Part shown: piece after piece, positions 25,619 through 34,819 of the stretch
Layout: each line of letters opens with the position of its first letter
How positions within the stretch are numbered: position 1 is the first letter of the stretch
Source of the DNA: Hydrogenophilus sp.
GTDB taxonomy: Bacteria; Pseudomonadota; Gammaproteobacteria; Burkholderiales; Thiobacillaceae
DNA length: 64,000 nt
Direction: 5' to 3'
Assembly (NCBI GenBank): GCA_020725265.1
Contig: DYFK01000003.1
Location: 124,001 to 188,000 of the forward strand
Position numbers and translations under genes: made by a program
Notes under the pieces: model-generated
The model's input: the letters and a program-made list of their open reading frames with translations, nothing else
What the model was told of the DNA's origin: nothing
The model's database searches: none

Positions 25619-27361
25619 ATGAATCGTTTCCTCCTGCACCGCCGTTACTGGCTGCCGCCATTGTTACTGTGGACGGCGGTGGTCGCGCTGTCATTCCTCT
25701 GGAATGTGCATGACGCCAGGCGGAACACGGCCGAGCTGGCGGTCAACGAAGGCCGGTTCGTATTCGGCATGATCCAGGCGACACGCCAGTGGAACGCGCT
25801 GCACGGCGGCGTCTATGGCCTGGTCAGCGCCGAATCGCCGTCCAACCCCTACCTGGACGCGCACGAAAAGGACATCGTCACGCCGACCGGCCGCCAGTTG
25901 ACCCTGCTGAATCCGGCCTACATGACCCGGCAGTTGTCGGAAGTCATCCAGGAGCAGACCGGCATCCGCGTCCACATCACCAGTCTGAATCCGATCAATC
26001 CGGGCAATGCGGCGCGCGGTTGGGAAATCGACGCGCTGCGCGGCTTCGATCGTGGCGACAAGGAATTCTTCGCCATGCCGGCGGCCGGTGAGTCCACCGC
26101 GCTGGCGCGCTACGCGGCGCCCCTGATAACCCGGCACGCCTGCCTGCAATGTCACGAAAAACAGGGGTACCGGGTGGGTGACATCCGTGGCGGCATCACC
26201 GTGGTCTACCCGATTTCCGCGTTCATCGCGATGCAGTCGGAACGGCTCTGGCAACTTGCGGCCGCCCATCTTGGCATCTGGCTGTTGCTGTCCGGATTGA
26301 CGCTGCTGGCGTTGCGCATGATCCGCGAACAACTGCTTTCCCTCGATCGCGCCAAGGGGGAACAGGACGCGCTGGTCGAACAGCGCACCCGCGAACTGCG
26401 CGAGGAAGTGCGCGAACGCAAGGAGGCGGAAAGCAGCCTGCGCCTGCTGATCAATTTCTCCGGCGAGGGCATTTTCGGTGTCGACAAGTCCGGTGCCTGT
26501 ACCTTCTGCAATCCCGCCGCCGCCCGCCTGCTCGGCTACGCCAGCGCCGACGCGTTGCTCGGGCGCGATATCCTGGCGCTGATCCGGCCGGTCGCCGCCG
26601 GTCCGGATGGCGAACCCCTGGCCCGGGACTGCCAGGCCCTGCGCGAGGGCATCCCGATCCATATCGAGGACGCCGGTTTCACGCGCGCCGACGGCGGCCA
26701 CCTGCCGGTGGAATACCGGGCGCACCCGATCTACATCGATGGTCAGGTCACCGGCGCGGTATTCACCTTTTCCGACATCACCGCGCGCAAGCAATCGCTG
26801 GAACGGATCTGGCGCCAGGCCAATTACGACGCGCTCAGCCAGCTGCCCAACCGGGAATTGCTGCTCGACCGCCTGGATCGCGCCATCGCCCAGGCCCGGC
26901 GTGGTGGCGACCGGCTGGCCGTGCTGTTCATCGATCTGGACCGCTTCAAGGAAGCCAACGACACGCTCGGCCACGACGCCGGCGATCACATCCTGCGCGA
27001 TGCCGCGCGCCGGATGGAAGCCTGTCTGCGCGACACCGACACCCTCGCCCGCCTGGGCGGCGATGAATTCCTGGCCGTTCTGCCGTTCGTCGAGAGCCGG
27101 GCGGCGGCGGAAACCGTCGCCGCCAAGATCGTGGAAGCGCTGGCGCTGCCGTTCGCGACACCGGCCGGGACCGCCGGAATTTCGGCATCGATCGGCATCG
27201 CGCTGTATCCGGATGACGCCACCACCCGCGACAAACTGATCCGCGACGCCGACCACGCCATGTATCGCGCCAAGGACGCCGGCCGTAACACCTGGCGGAC
27301 GTTCGGCGACGAACCGACGGCGCATGCGCCCGCCGAAATCAGCGCGGCCGCATCGCCCTGA
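25619..27361 (+). CDS. Haem-sensor (Tll0287-like) PAS-GGDEF diguanylate cyclase
   Basis: 580 residues. A membrane segment at about 12-30, a periplasmic Tll0287-like domain (about 35-205) with the c-type haem motif CLQCH, a second membrane segment (LWQLAAAHLGIWLLLSGLTLL), a coiled coil, a PAS domain (about 275-395) and a GGDEF domain (about 410-565). The active site LGGDEFLAVL and the metal-binding FIDLDRFKEAND are intact; no RxxD inhibitory site is obvious. It should make c-di-GMP in response to redox, NO or O2 sensed by the periplasmic haem. It is divergent from the c-di-GMP riboswitch operon, and its 3' end overlaps gluQ by 23 bp. Confidence 0.92.
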   Translation: MNRFLLHRRYWLPPLLLWTAVVALSFLWNVHDARRNTAELAVNEGRFVFGMIQATRQWNALHGGVYGLVSAESPSNPYLDAHEKDIVTPTGRQLTLLNPAYMTRQLSEVIQEQTGIRVHITSLNPINPGNAARGWEIDALRGFDRGDKEFFAMPAAGESTALARYAAPLITRHACLQCHEKQGYRVGDIRGGITVVYPISAFIAMQSERLWQLAAAHLGIWLLLSGLTLLALRMIREQLLSLDRAKGEQDALVEQRTRELREEVRERKEAESSLRLLINFSGEGIFGVDKSGACTFCNPAAARLLGYASADALLGRDILALIRPVAAGPDGEPLARDCQALREGIPIHIEDAGFTRADGGHLPVEYRAHPIYIDGQVTGAVFTFSDITARKQSLERIWRQANYDALSQLPNRELLLDRLDRAIAQARRGGDRLAVLFIDLDRFKEANDTLGHDAGDHILRDAARRMEACLRDTDTLARLGGDEFLAVLPFVESRAAAETVAAKIVEALALPFATPAGTAGISASIGIALYPDDATTRDKLIRDADHAMYRAKDAGRNTWRTFGDEPTAHAPAEISAAASP

Positions 27362-28214
27362 CCGGCGGAATGCGCGCCGTCGGCCAGCGCGCCACCGCGA
27401 TCGCCCAGAACTCGGCCAGCGAACCCGCTTCGATATCACCCAGCCCGAGAAACCGGGCCGCTCTCGCCAGTGCCGGCAACGGCGCGGCGATGTCGAGGGG
27501 CGCCGCCCGCGTCTGCTTGGACAACTTGTCGCCGGCGGCGTCGAGCACCACCGGCAGATGCAGATAGCGCGGTGTCTCCAGCCCGAGCGCGTCCTGTAGC
27601 GCGATCTGGCGCGGCGTCGAGGTAAGCAGGTCGGCCCCGCGCACGACATCGGTGATGCCCTGCCCGGCGTCATCGACCACCACCGCCAGTTGATAGGTGT
27701 AAATGCCATCGACGCGGCGCAGCACGAAATCCCCGCATTCACTGGCGAGATCGCAACCGACCTCGCCGAGCAACCGGTCCCGGAAACGCGCGCGGACATC
27801 CGATACCCGAAACCGCAGCGCCGCGTCCGCGCGCGCCGGCCGGCCGCGGCAGGTGCCCGGATAAACCGGCCCGTCGATCCCCACGCGGGCGCGCGCGGCG
27901 ATGTCCTTGCGACTGCACGTGCAGGCATACAGCCTGCCATCGGCGCGCAACCGTTCCAGCGCCGCGCGATAGGCCTCGGTGCGTCGGCTCTGCCAGACGA
28001 CGGGACCGTCCCAGGTGAAGCCGAACGCCTCCAGCGCGCGCAGGATGGCATCGGCGGCCCCCGCCACCACGCGCGGGGTGTCGACATCCTCGATGCGCAG
28101 CAACCATTCGCCACCGCGCGCGCGCGCGTCCAGGCAACCGCCGAGCGCGGCGACCAGGGAGCCGAAATGCAGGGGGCCGGATGGCGTGGGAGCGAAACGA
28201 CCGCGATAGCGCAT
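27339..28214 (-). CDS. gluQ: Glutamyl-Q tRNA(Asp) synthetase
   Basis: 291 residues, the length of YadB/GluQ rather than GltX. The HIGH-like motif is in APTPSGPLHFGSLVAAL and the KMSKS-like loop is DKLSKQ. The zinc-site region (CTCSRKD... YPGTC) is present. The anticodon-binding half of GltX is missing, as expected. It attaches glutamate to queuosine in tRNA(Asp), and so fits with the queD gene in the window. It is convergent with the diguanylate cyclase gene and divergent from a PEP-CTERM gene. Confidence 0.95.
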   Translation of the reverse strand: MRYRGRFAPTPSGPLHFGSLVAALGGCLDARARGGEWLLRIEDVDTPRVVAGAADAILRALEAFGFTWDGPVVWQSRRTEAYRAALERLRADGRLYACTCSRKDIAARARVGIDGPVYPGTCRGRPARADAALRFRVSDVRARFRDRLLGEVGCDLASECGDFVLRRVDGIYTYQLAVVVDDAGQGITDVVRGADLLTSTPRQIALQDALGLETPRYLHLPVVLDAAGDKLSKQTRAAPLDIAAPLPALARAARFLGLGDIEAGSLAEFWAIAVARWPTARIPPVRAMRPR

Positions 28215-28394
28215 GGCGCCGGATTGTGCACGGGAAACGCGGTGAAGGTCAGCGCGCCGGTTGGTGACGCCGCATTTTGCTGTCGACCTTTTTTACATAT
28301 CCCGACCATGCCATCGCGACCGCGCATACGCTGGGCAATTCCAGCGAGCGCAACCCGATGAATCCATAAGAGGATTTCTTTATCCTGATTAAAC

Positions 28395-28410
28395 GGGCAT
28401 TCAATATGCT
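28395..28410 (+). promoter_or_regulatory. Possible sigma54 promoter before the PEP-CTERM gene
   Basis: GGGCATTCAATATGCT has GG and GC elements separated by exactly 10 bases and matches TGGCA-N6-TGC at most conserved positions. A comparable site is found before the EPS export gene (41384-41399). XrtA/PEP-CTERM systems are known to depend on RpoN and PrsR. Confidence 0.4.
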
Positions 28411-28481
28411 TGATTTCAATGGACTGGAACCAAGCGCCCGGCACCGCGACCGCGGTACCCGGGCTGGACAGGAGACGGACC

Positions 28482-29213
28482 ATGAAACCGCGCCCGACCA
28501 CTCTTCTCATTGCCACCCTCTGTTGCGCAAGCTTGGCCAGCGCCACGCAAGCAGCCGTGATTTTCAGCGATGACTTCAGCGGCGATGACTCGGCTTGGAA
28601 CGACGAGCGCGGCGACTGGCGGATCGTCGACGGCAGTTACGACGCCACATACCCGAACAACTCGCCGCCTACGTTCACCACGGCGGCCACCGACGCGCTG
28701 ACCGACTTCATCGTCGAGGTCGACGTGCTCGGCGTCAACGATGGCGGCATCTGGTTGCGCGCCGACTACAATGGCGGCGCCGTCAATGGCGTGCTTCTGG
28801 TCACCGGTGGTAACGGTGGCGGCTACGATGGTGTCTACTGGCACATCCTGAACGCTGGCGCCTACAGCGCCGGCCTGAACTGGACGGCGGTGTCCGGCCT
28901 GCAATCAAGCAACGTCCGCGTGCGCGTCGAAGTGCTCGGCAATACCTACAAAGCCTTCATCAACGACACGCTGATCTCCACCCTGATCGACGACAGTTTC
29001 AGCGCCGGCCGGGTCGGGTTGTATGACTTCTCGCCCGTCTATCGCGTCTCCGATCCTCGCGGACAACGCTTCGACAACTTCGTCGTCCGCGCTTTCGACA
29101 ACGATCCACCGGCGATACCCGAGCCAGCCACGCTGGCCCTGCTCGGATGCGGCCTGCTCGGCTTGGCACTGACACGCGGCCGCGGCGTCCGGGAATGGAA
29201 GCTTCGTTCCTGA
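28482..29213 (+). CDS. PEP-CTERM sorted secreted protein, lectin-like fold
   Basis: 243 residues from the ATG at 28482 (ACAGGAGACGGACC before it). A Sec signal runs to about residue 24 (CASLASATQAA). The body (FSDDFSGDDSAWNDERGDWR, VDVLGVNDGGIWLRADY, VRVRVEVLGNTYKAFINDT) looks like a concanavalin/laminin-G-type jelly roll. It ends with PEPATLALLGCGLLGLALTR, a canonical PEP-CTERM sorting signal cut by exosortase. It would be displayed with the exopolysaccharide made by the locus at 32560-41356. An almost identical layout follows in the next gene. Confidence 0.9.
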   Translation: MKPRPTTLLIATLCCASLASATQAAVIFSDDFSGDDSAWNDERGDWRIVDGSYDATYPNNSPPTFTTAATDALTDFIVEVDVLGVNDGGIWLRADYNGGAVNGVLLVTGGNGGGYDGVYWHILNAGAYSAGLNWTAVSGLQSSNVRVRVEVLGNTYKAFINDTLISTLIDDSFSAGRVGLYDFSPVYRVSDPRGQRFDNFVVRAFDNDPPAIPEPATLALLGCGLLGLALTRGRGVREWKLRS

Positions 29214-29224
29214 AGGAAGACATC

Positions 29225-29833
29225 ATGAAAAATGCCCCAGCCCTGATCGCCAGCGCGCTGCTGCTGGCGCTTGCCGCGCCACGCGCCGGCGGCGTGCCGA
29301 TCAATGTCGCCCATTTACAAGGCGTGGCCTCGGCGAACAGCCATTATGCCGGCCAGTCCGCCGCCCTGGCCATCGACGACGACGACGCCACTTATTGGGT
29401 CGCCCCTGACCATGGCACGGCGAACGATCCGAACTGGCTGATCATCGATCTAGGTGGCTCCTTCATGGTCGATGCCATCGATCTCGATTGGCAGCGACCA
29501 GACGGCAATTACGCTGGCTACACCACGGTCTACAGCCTGTTTCACGGATCCAGCGGCTCGGACTGGCAGCTGATCGGCGACGGCACGTTTATCGATGAGG
29601 ATCCGGCCCGCATCAGCGCGCACTACGCCTTCGATACCGGTCAGAGCATGCGCTACGTCAAGTACGAGGTGAACGGTGGCTCGCACTGGTCGGGCATCGC
29701 CGAAATCCGCGTCTGGGCCGACGACGACAGTCCGCCGGGGCCGTTGCCGGAACCCTCGACTCTGGCGCTCCTGGCCACCGGCTTGCTCGGCCTAAGCGTC
29801 CTCGTCCACCGACGCGGTCGCGCGCGACGCTAA
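29225..29833 (+). CDS. PEP-CTERM protein with F5/8 type C (discoidin) domain
   Basis: 202 residues from the ATG at 29225 (GAAGGA before it), 11 bp after the previous gene. A Sec signal (ALIASALLLALAAPRAGG) is followed by a discoidin-like beta-sandwich with the typical DDDDATYWV, WLIIDLGGSFMVDAIDLDW and YVKYEVNGGSHWSGIAEIRV segments. The end LPEPSTLALLATGLLGLSVL plus basic tail is the PEP-CTERM signal. Such domains bind sugars, which suits a matrix protein. The pair probably forms one transcript. Confidence 0.9.
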   Translation: MKNAPALIASALLLALAAPRAGGVPINVAHLQGVASANSHYAGQSAALAIDDDDATYWVAPDHGTANDPNWLIIDLGGSFMVDAIDLDWQRPDGNYAGYTTVYSLFHGSSGSDWQLIGDGTFIDEDPARISAHYAFDTGQSMRYVKYEVNGGSHWSGIAEIRVWADDDSPPGPLPEPSTLALLATGLLGLSVLVHRRGRARR

Positions 29834-29959
29834 GCGAACCGCAACCGACAATTTTTCGCATGTCGGACAGACATGGCCGACACTGGGCGCGGCGACACGG
29901 GTTGAAATTCACCGGTTCGGGCCGATACTCCGCATTTGTCCCCTCAACCCGGAACCGCC

Positions 29960-31996
29960 ATGAACCCCCTGCTCGATTTCTCCGGTCTGCCCCGCTACAA
30001 CGAAGTCCGTCCCGAACACGTCACCCCGGCCGTGGACCAGCTCCTGGCGGACAACCGCGCCCTGGTCGCGCGTCTGGTGGACAACGCGACGCCGGCGACC
30101 TGGAAGGATTTCATCGCGCCGCTGGAAGACGCCAACGAGCGCCTGTCACGCGCCTGGGGGCAGGTCTCGCACCTGCATTCGGTGCTGGACGGCCCGGAGC
30201 TACGCGAGGCCTACAACGCCAACCTGCCCAGGATCACCCAGTACTACGCCGAACTGGGCCAGCACGAGGGGCTGTTCCGCAAATACAAGACGCTCGCCGC
30301 CGCTCCGGAATTCACCACCATGGCGCCAGCGCGCCGCAAGGTGATCGACAACGAGCTGCGCGATTTCAAGCTGGGCGGCGCCGACCTTCCGGCCGACCAG
30401 AAACCACGCTTCATGGAGATCCAGGAGGAACTGTCCAAGTTGTCGGCCAAGTTCGAGGAAAACCTGCTCGACGCCACCAACGCCTGGAGCAAGCTGATCG
30501 ACGACGAAACCGAACTCGCCGGCCTGCCGGACGACGCCAAGGCGATGTTCCGCGAAATGGCCGAGGCCGACGGCAAGCCGGGCTGGAAGCTGAACCTGCA
30601 AGCACCTTCCTTCCTGCCGGTGATGCAGTACTGCGCCAACCGCGCCCTGCGCGAGGAGCTGTACCGCGCCTACACCACGCGCGCGTCGGAGTTTGGCAAG
30701 CCGGAGTGGGACAACACCAGCCTCATCGCCGACATCCTGAAGTTGCGCGCGGAAGCCGCGCGCATGCTCGGTTTCACCTCCTACGCGGAAGTCTCGCTGG
30801 AACCGAAGATGGCGCGCGCGCCGGCGGAAGTTCTGGATTTCCTGGACACCCTGGCGCGTCGCGCCAAACCCTACGCCGAGCGCGACATGGCCGAACTGCG
30901 CGATTTCGCCGCGCGCGAGCTGGGTCTGCCGGATTTGCAAGCCTGGGACATCGCCTGGGCGAGCGAGAAGCTGCGCGAGTCGCGCTACGCCTATTCGGAA
31001 ACGGAGGTAAAGCAGTATCTGCCGGAACCGACGGTACTGGCCGGTCTGTTCCGCGTCATCGAGACGTTGTACGGGCTGGAAATCCGCCCGGACGAGGCAC
31101 CAGTCTGGCACGACGACGTCCAGTTCTACGCTCTGCGCGACAAGCAGGGCCAGTTGGTCGGCCAGTTCTACCTCGACCTGCACGCGCGCGATACCAAGCG
31201 CGGCGGCGCCTGGATGGACGATGCCATCACCCGGCGGCGCAAGGAGCAGGGCATCCAGACACCGGTCGCCTACCTGAACTGCAACTTCACGCGCCCGGTC
31301 GGCGGCAAGCCGGCGCTGTTGACCCACGACGACGTCATCACCCTGTTCCACGAATTCGGCCACGGCCTGCACCACCTGCTCACCCGCGTGGAGGAGCTCG
31401 GCGTATCCGGCATCAACGGCGTGGAATGGGACGCGGTTGAACTGCCCAGTCAGTTCATGGAGAACTTCTGCTGGGAATGGGACGTGCTCAAGCACATGAC
31501 CGCGCACGTCGACACCGGCGAACCGCTACCGCGCGAGCTGTTCGACAAGATGCTGGCGGCGAAGAACTTCCAGGCCGGCATGCAGACCGTGCGCCAGATC
31601 GAGTTCGCGCTGTTCGACATGCATTTGCACCACGACCTGGCGCCGGGACAAACCGCGCTGCAACTGCTGGCGGACATCCGCCGGCGCGTGGCGGTGGTGG
31701 TGCCGCCTGACTACAACCGCTTCCCCAACAACTTCTCGCACATCTTCGCCGGCGGTTACGCGGCCGGTTATTACAGCTACAAATGGGCGGAAGTGCTGTC
31801 GGCGGATGCCTACAGCCTGTTCGAGGAAGAGGCCGCCGCGCATGTCGGCGGCGTGCTCAACCCCGAAGTCGGGCAACGTTTCTGGAGCGAGATCCTGGCC
31901 CAGGGTGGCAGCCGGCCGGCGCTGGAATCATTCAGGGCATTCCGCGGCCGCGAACCGACCATCGACGCGCTGCTACGGCATAACGGCATGGCCTGA
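29960..31996 (+). CDS. prlC: Oligopeptidase A (M3 metallopeptidase)
   Basis: 678 residues from the ATG at 29960 (MNPLLDFSGLPRYNEVRPEH). The zinc-binding motif is HEFGHGLHHLL with the downstream glutamate in NGVEWDAVELPSQFMENFCW. Size and motifs match PrlC/OpdA of enterics. It degrades oligopeptides, including cleaved signal peptides, in the cytoplasm. It is followed by an unrelated small exported protein. Confidence 0.96.
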   Translation: MNPLLDFSGLPRYNEVRPEHVTPAVDQLLADNRALVARLVDNATPATWKDFIAPLEDANERLSRAWGQVSHLHSVLDGPELREAYNANLPRITQYYAELGQHEGLFRKYKTLAAAPEFTTMAPARRKVIDNELRDFKLGGADLPADQKPRFMEIQEELSKLSAKFEENLLDATNAWSKLIDDETELAGLPDDAKAMFREMAEADGKPGWKLNLQAPSFLPVMQYCANRALREELYRAYTTRASEFGKPEWDNTSLIADILKLRAEAARMLGFTSYAEVSLEPKMARAPAEVLDFLDTLARRAKPYAERDMAELRDFAARELGLPDLQAWDIAWASEKLRESRYAYSETEVKQYLPEPTVLAGLFRVIETLYGLEIRPDEAPVWHDDVQFYALRDKQGQLVGQFYLDLHARDTKRGGAWMDDAITRRRKEQGIQTPVAYLNCNFTRPVGGKPALLTHDDVITLFHEFGHGLHHLLTRVEELGVSGINGVEWDAVELPSQFMENFCWEWDVLKHMTAHVDTGEPLPRELFDKMLAAKNFQAGMQTVRQIEFALFDMHLHHDLAPGQTALQLLADIRRRVAVVVPPDYNRFPNNFSHIFAGGYAAGYYSYKWAEVLSADAYSLFEEEAAAHVGGVLNPEVGQRFWSEILAQGGSRPALESFRAFRGREPTIDALLRHNGMA

Positions 31997-32071
31997 ATCG
32001 GGCGTGTCGCCTTGCCCTGTCCACCGCCGAATGGTTCTAAAATGGCCGCTCGCCCAACCTCGGGAGACATC

Positions 32072-32536
32072 ATGAACAAGGGCATTTCCCTATTGCTGCT
32101 GGCGCTGGTGACGACCCCATCCCTGGCGGGGGAGGTGTATCGCTGGGTCGACCCCCAGGGACGCGTCCATTACTCCGACCAACCGCCGCCGCCCACGGCC
32201 AAGGACAGCCGGCAGCTCAGCGGCAAGGGCAACGTGGTCGAGGTCGACAAACAATCGTACGACAGTCGCCAGGCGCACGCCCGCAGTCCGGTCGTGCTTT
32301 ATGCCACCGGCTCGTGCGGCGTCGTCTGCGACGATGCCAAGGCCCATCTGAGCAAACGAGGCGTCCAGTTCACGGTCAAGGATCCGGCCAAGGATCCGGA
32401 AATCGCGGTGGAATTGAAAAAGCTGGTCGGTGCCGTCGAGGTGCCGGTAGTGGTGGTCGGCAAATCGCACCAGAAGGGGTTTTCCGCCGCGAGTTGGGAC
32501 GGTCTACTCGATAGCGCGGGCTATCCCAAACCCTGA
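32072..32536 (+). CDS. DUF4124 / glutaredoxin-like exported protein
   Basis: 154 residues from the ATG at 32072 (CGGGAGACATC before it). A signal peptide (KGISLLLLALVTTPSLAG) is followed by a DUF4124 strand pair (EVYRWVDPQGRVHYSDQPPP) and, from about residue 72, a glutaredoxin-like fold (VVLYATGSCGVVCDDAKAHL, EVPVVVV). The two cysteines are in a CX3C rather than CXXC spacing. It probably acts in the periplasm in thiol chemistry; the target is unknown. Confidence 0.82.
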   Translation: MNKGISLLLLALVTTPSLAGEVYRWVDPQGRVHYSDQPPPPTAKDSRQLSGKGNVVEVDKQSYDSRQAHARSPVVLYATGSCGVVCDDAKAHLSKRGVQFTVKDPAKDPEIAVELKKLVGAVEVPVVVVGKSHQKGFSAASWDGLLDSAGYPKP

Positions 32537-32559
32537 ACCCGGCATAGTCCGAATCGGTT

Positions 32560-33765
32560 TTACGCCGGCAGCGCGGTCAACCCGAGCAACGCGTCGACCC
32601 GGCCCAGGTTGCGGGTCCAGTCAAAATCGGTGAGTACCCGGGCACGCGCGGCCGGACCCAGGTCGGCGCGACCAGCGGCTGTTTCGATAGCCTGACGCAT
32701 CGTCCCGGCATCGTCGGCGACCAACACTTCCCGACCAGGCAAGGCACGGATGCCTTCCAGCGCCTGCGGAGTCGTCACCACCGGTCGCGCCATGGCCATG
32801 CCTTCCAGCACCTTGTTCTGGATGCCGCGTGCGATACGCAGCGGCGCCACCACCACGGCGGCATGGGCAAGATAAGGACGGACATCGTCGACCCGGCCGG
32901 TGACCAGGATATCCGCCGCCGCCAGCGCCTGGACTTCCGGTGTCGGCTTGCCACCGACGATGGCGAACAACCAGTCCGGCGCGCCTGCCATTCGCATCGC
33001 GCGCAATTCCGGCATGACTTCGCGCGCGAACCAGGTGACCGCGTCGACGTTCGGCCAGTAATCCATGGCGCCGGTGAAGACGATGGCGCGCTTGCCCGGC
33101 GCGAAAGGATTGGCGAAATCATGATCCGGGGAAAAGAACCCGGCATCCACGCCATTGTGGAAATAATCGATCTTTCCGGCGGATTCCGGCGCCAGCACGC
33201 GGAAATCGGCGGCCTCCGCGGCGGAAACGAACAGGCCGGCATCGAACTCCGCCGCTACCCGCCGTTCCCAGGCCAGCAGTTCACGCGCCTCGCGCCGGTA
33301 CAGCCAGGACAGCGGCCACGATTTGGTCGGCGCGTACTGGCGCCATTTGTCCGAGTCGATGTCGACGAAATCCATGATCCGGCGCGTCCCCCGGTGCTCC
33401 ATCACGAAGCGGGCCATGGCCGAGGAATACACCAGCACACCGTCGAGGCCGTCCGCGTAGCGCGCGTCGACCCAGCGGCGCATGCCGGCATCGCGATAGA
33501 ACGGCAGGGTCAGCGGCTCGCCGGTGAGCAGACCAGTCAGCGCGCGCAACTTGCCCAGACGTGGATCGATGCCGGCCAGATGCACGCTGGCGCAGAGCTC
33601 GCGCAGCGTGTCGGCATGACGCCAGTCATCGGCGTCGTCGACGAAAGCACCGAGGTGGACGCGATGATCGCGCGCCAGATGGGCGAGCAGGTGCCAGGCG
33701 CGGATCTTGTCGCCCTTGTTCGGCGGGTAAGGAATGCGATGTACCAGGAATAGCAGATCGGCCAT
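32560..33765 (-). CDS. Glycosyltransferase of the XrtA/EPS locus (TIGR03087-like)
   Basis: 401 residues. It begins MADLLFLVHRIPYPPNKGDK, the typical start of the PEP-CTERM/XrtA sugar-transferase family (GT-B fold). The C-terminal donor-binding half has VVVAPLRIARGIQNKVLEGM and MARPVVTTPQALEGI. It adds a sugar to the exopolysaccharide repeat unit at the inner membrane. It is the last gene of the eight-gene minus-strand block; in other genomes the exosortase gene often follows here, but none does. Confidence 0.9.
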   Translation of the reverse strand: MADLLFLVHRIPYPPNKGDKIRAWHLLAHLARDHRVHLGAFVDDADDWRHADTLRELCASVHLAGIDPRLGKLRALTGLLTGEPLTLPFYRDAGMRRWVDARYADGLDGVLVYSSAMARFVMEHRGTRRIMDFVDIDSDKWRQYAPTKSWPLSWLYRREARELLAWERRVAAEFDAGLFVSAAEAADFRVLAPESAGKIDYFHNGVDAGFFSPDHDFANPFAPGKRAIVFTGAMDYWPNVDAVTWFAREVMPELRAMRMAGAPDWLFAIVGGKPTPEVQALAAADILVTGRVDDVRPYLAHAAVVVAPLRIARGIQNKVLEGMAMARPVVTTPQALEGIRALPGREVLVADDAGTMRQAIETAAGRADLGPAARARVLTDFDWTRNLGRVDALLGLTALPA

Positions 33766-33781
33766 GACGAATCCGGCCCGA

Positions 33782-34819
33782 TCAGCCGAGGTTCCTGACG
33801 ATGTACGGCCCCAGGAAATTGGTCAGGGCCAGCGGCAGCCGTTGCCAGGTCTTGATGAACAACCGGTATTTGGGATTGTTGGGATTGTTTTCCGGCACCG
33901 CGTCGGCGCGGATCAGCTTGTAGCGATATTGTAGTGGGATCGGCTCGAAGCCCCAGTTGCGCTTGAAGTCGTAAGGACCGGTGCCGACCTTGCTGCGACC
34001 GTAATCGAACACCCGGATGCCGCGTTCACAAGCCCTGCGCATCAACTCCCAATATTTGAAATCGTTGGCCGCGAGCGCGCGTGCTTCAAGCGCGTCTCCG
34101 GCGTAGTAGGGCAGGATCTCGTCACGAAAATAGAAACTGAGCACGCCGCTGACGACCTTGCCGTCCGGCGAGCGCACCAGCAATACGTCGCAGTCGTCGC
34201 CGAACTCCTCGCGCAGCAACGCGAAATAACGTTTCGACATGGCCGGGGTTCCATGCCGGCGGACGTTGTCGGCATAGACCGAGAAAAATCCATCGACGCC
34301 GCTTTCCAGTTCGACGCCCAATCCGTTCTTGATGCCCTTGCGCACCATCGCGCGCTGCTTGCGTGGAATGGCGAGCATGTTTTTTTCGACGTCCGGATCC
34401 AGTTCCTTGCGGAAGGTGACGTAGAGGTCGGTGCCCGGCCAGTCGGTCCGCGCGGGCGCGTCGCGATCGCGATATTCGAGATGGCCGACGCCCAGGCTTT
34501 CCGCCAGTTCGACCGCGGCCCGATCAAGCGCCGCCCGCGCCGGTTCGTTGCCGGCGACGATGCCACCATAGACACAGAACGGAGTCGAAATCAGCGCGTG
34601 GCCAAACAGCCGGCTGCGGATTTCGGCGAGCGGCAACACGCCCTCGACCCGGCCATCGCGCTCCGCCAGCAGGAAATGGGTGCGGTGCCCCCAGGCCTGT
34701 TCGAGCACACGCTTCCAGCCGAAACGATGGAAGAAGGTCGCGCCCGGCTCGGCGAACACGAAGGCATCCCAGGCACCGGCGTCCTCCGACCGGGCGGCGC
34801 GCACGACAGGCGGATTCAT
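33782..34819 (-). CDS. FemAB-like XrtA/PEP-CTERM-associated protein
   Basis: 345 residues from the ATG at 34819, which overlaps the deacetylase stop as ATGA. Two GNAT-like halves of the FemAB fold (TFFHRFGWKRVLEQAWGHRT; FDYGRSKVGTGPYDFKRNWG) match the family found next to exosortase A (TIGR03019). FemAB proteins transfer amino acids from aminoacyl-tRNA; here the acceptor is presumably a polysaccharide or lipid-linked sugar, but this is unproven for the family. Confidence 0.9.
   Translation of the reverse strand: MNPPVVRAARSEDAGAWDAFVFAEPGATFFHRFGWKRVLEQAWGHRTHFLLAERDGRVEGVLPLAEIRSRLFGHALISTPFCVYGGIVAGNEPARAALDRAAVELAESLGVGHLEYRDRDAPARTDWPGTDLYVTFRKELDPDVEKNMLAIPRKQRAMVRKGIKNGLGVELESGVDGFFSVYADNVRRHGTPAMSKRYFALLREEFGDDCDVLLVRSPDGKVVSGVLSFYFRDEILPYYAGDALEARALAANDFKYWELMRRACERGIRVFDYGRSKVGTGPYDFKRNWGFEPIPLQYRYKLIRADAVPENNPNNPKYRLFIKTWQRLPLALTNFLGPYIVRNLG

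Noticed and set aside
32537-32560. Exosortase gene expected at the end of the EPS locus
   Set aside because: Only 23 bp separate the glycosyltransferase from the convergent DUF4124 gene; there is no room for an exosortase.
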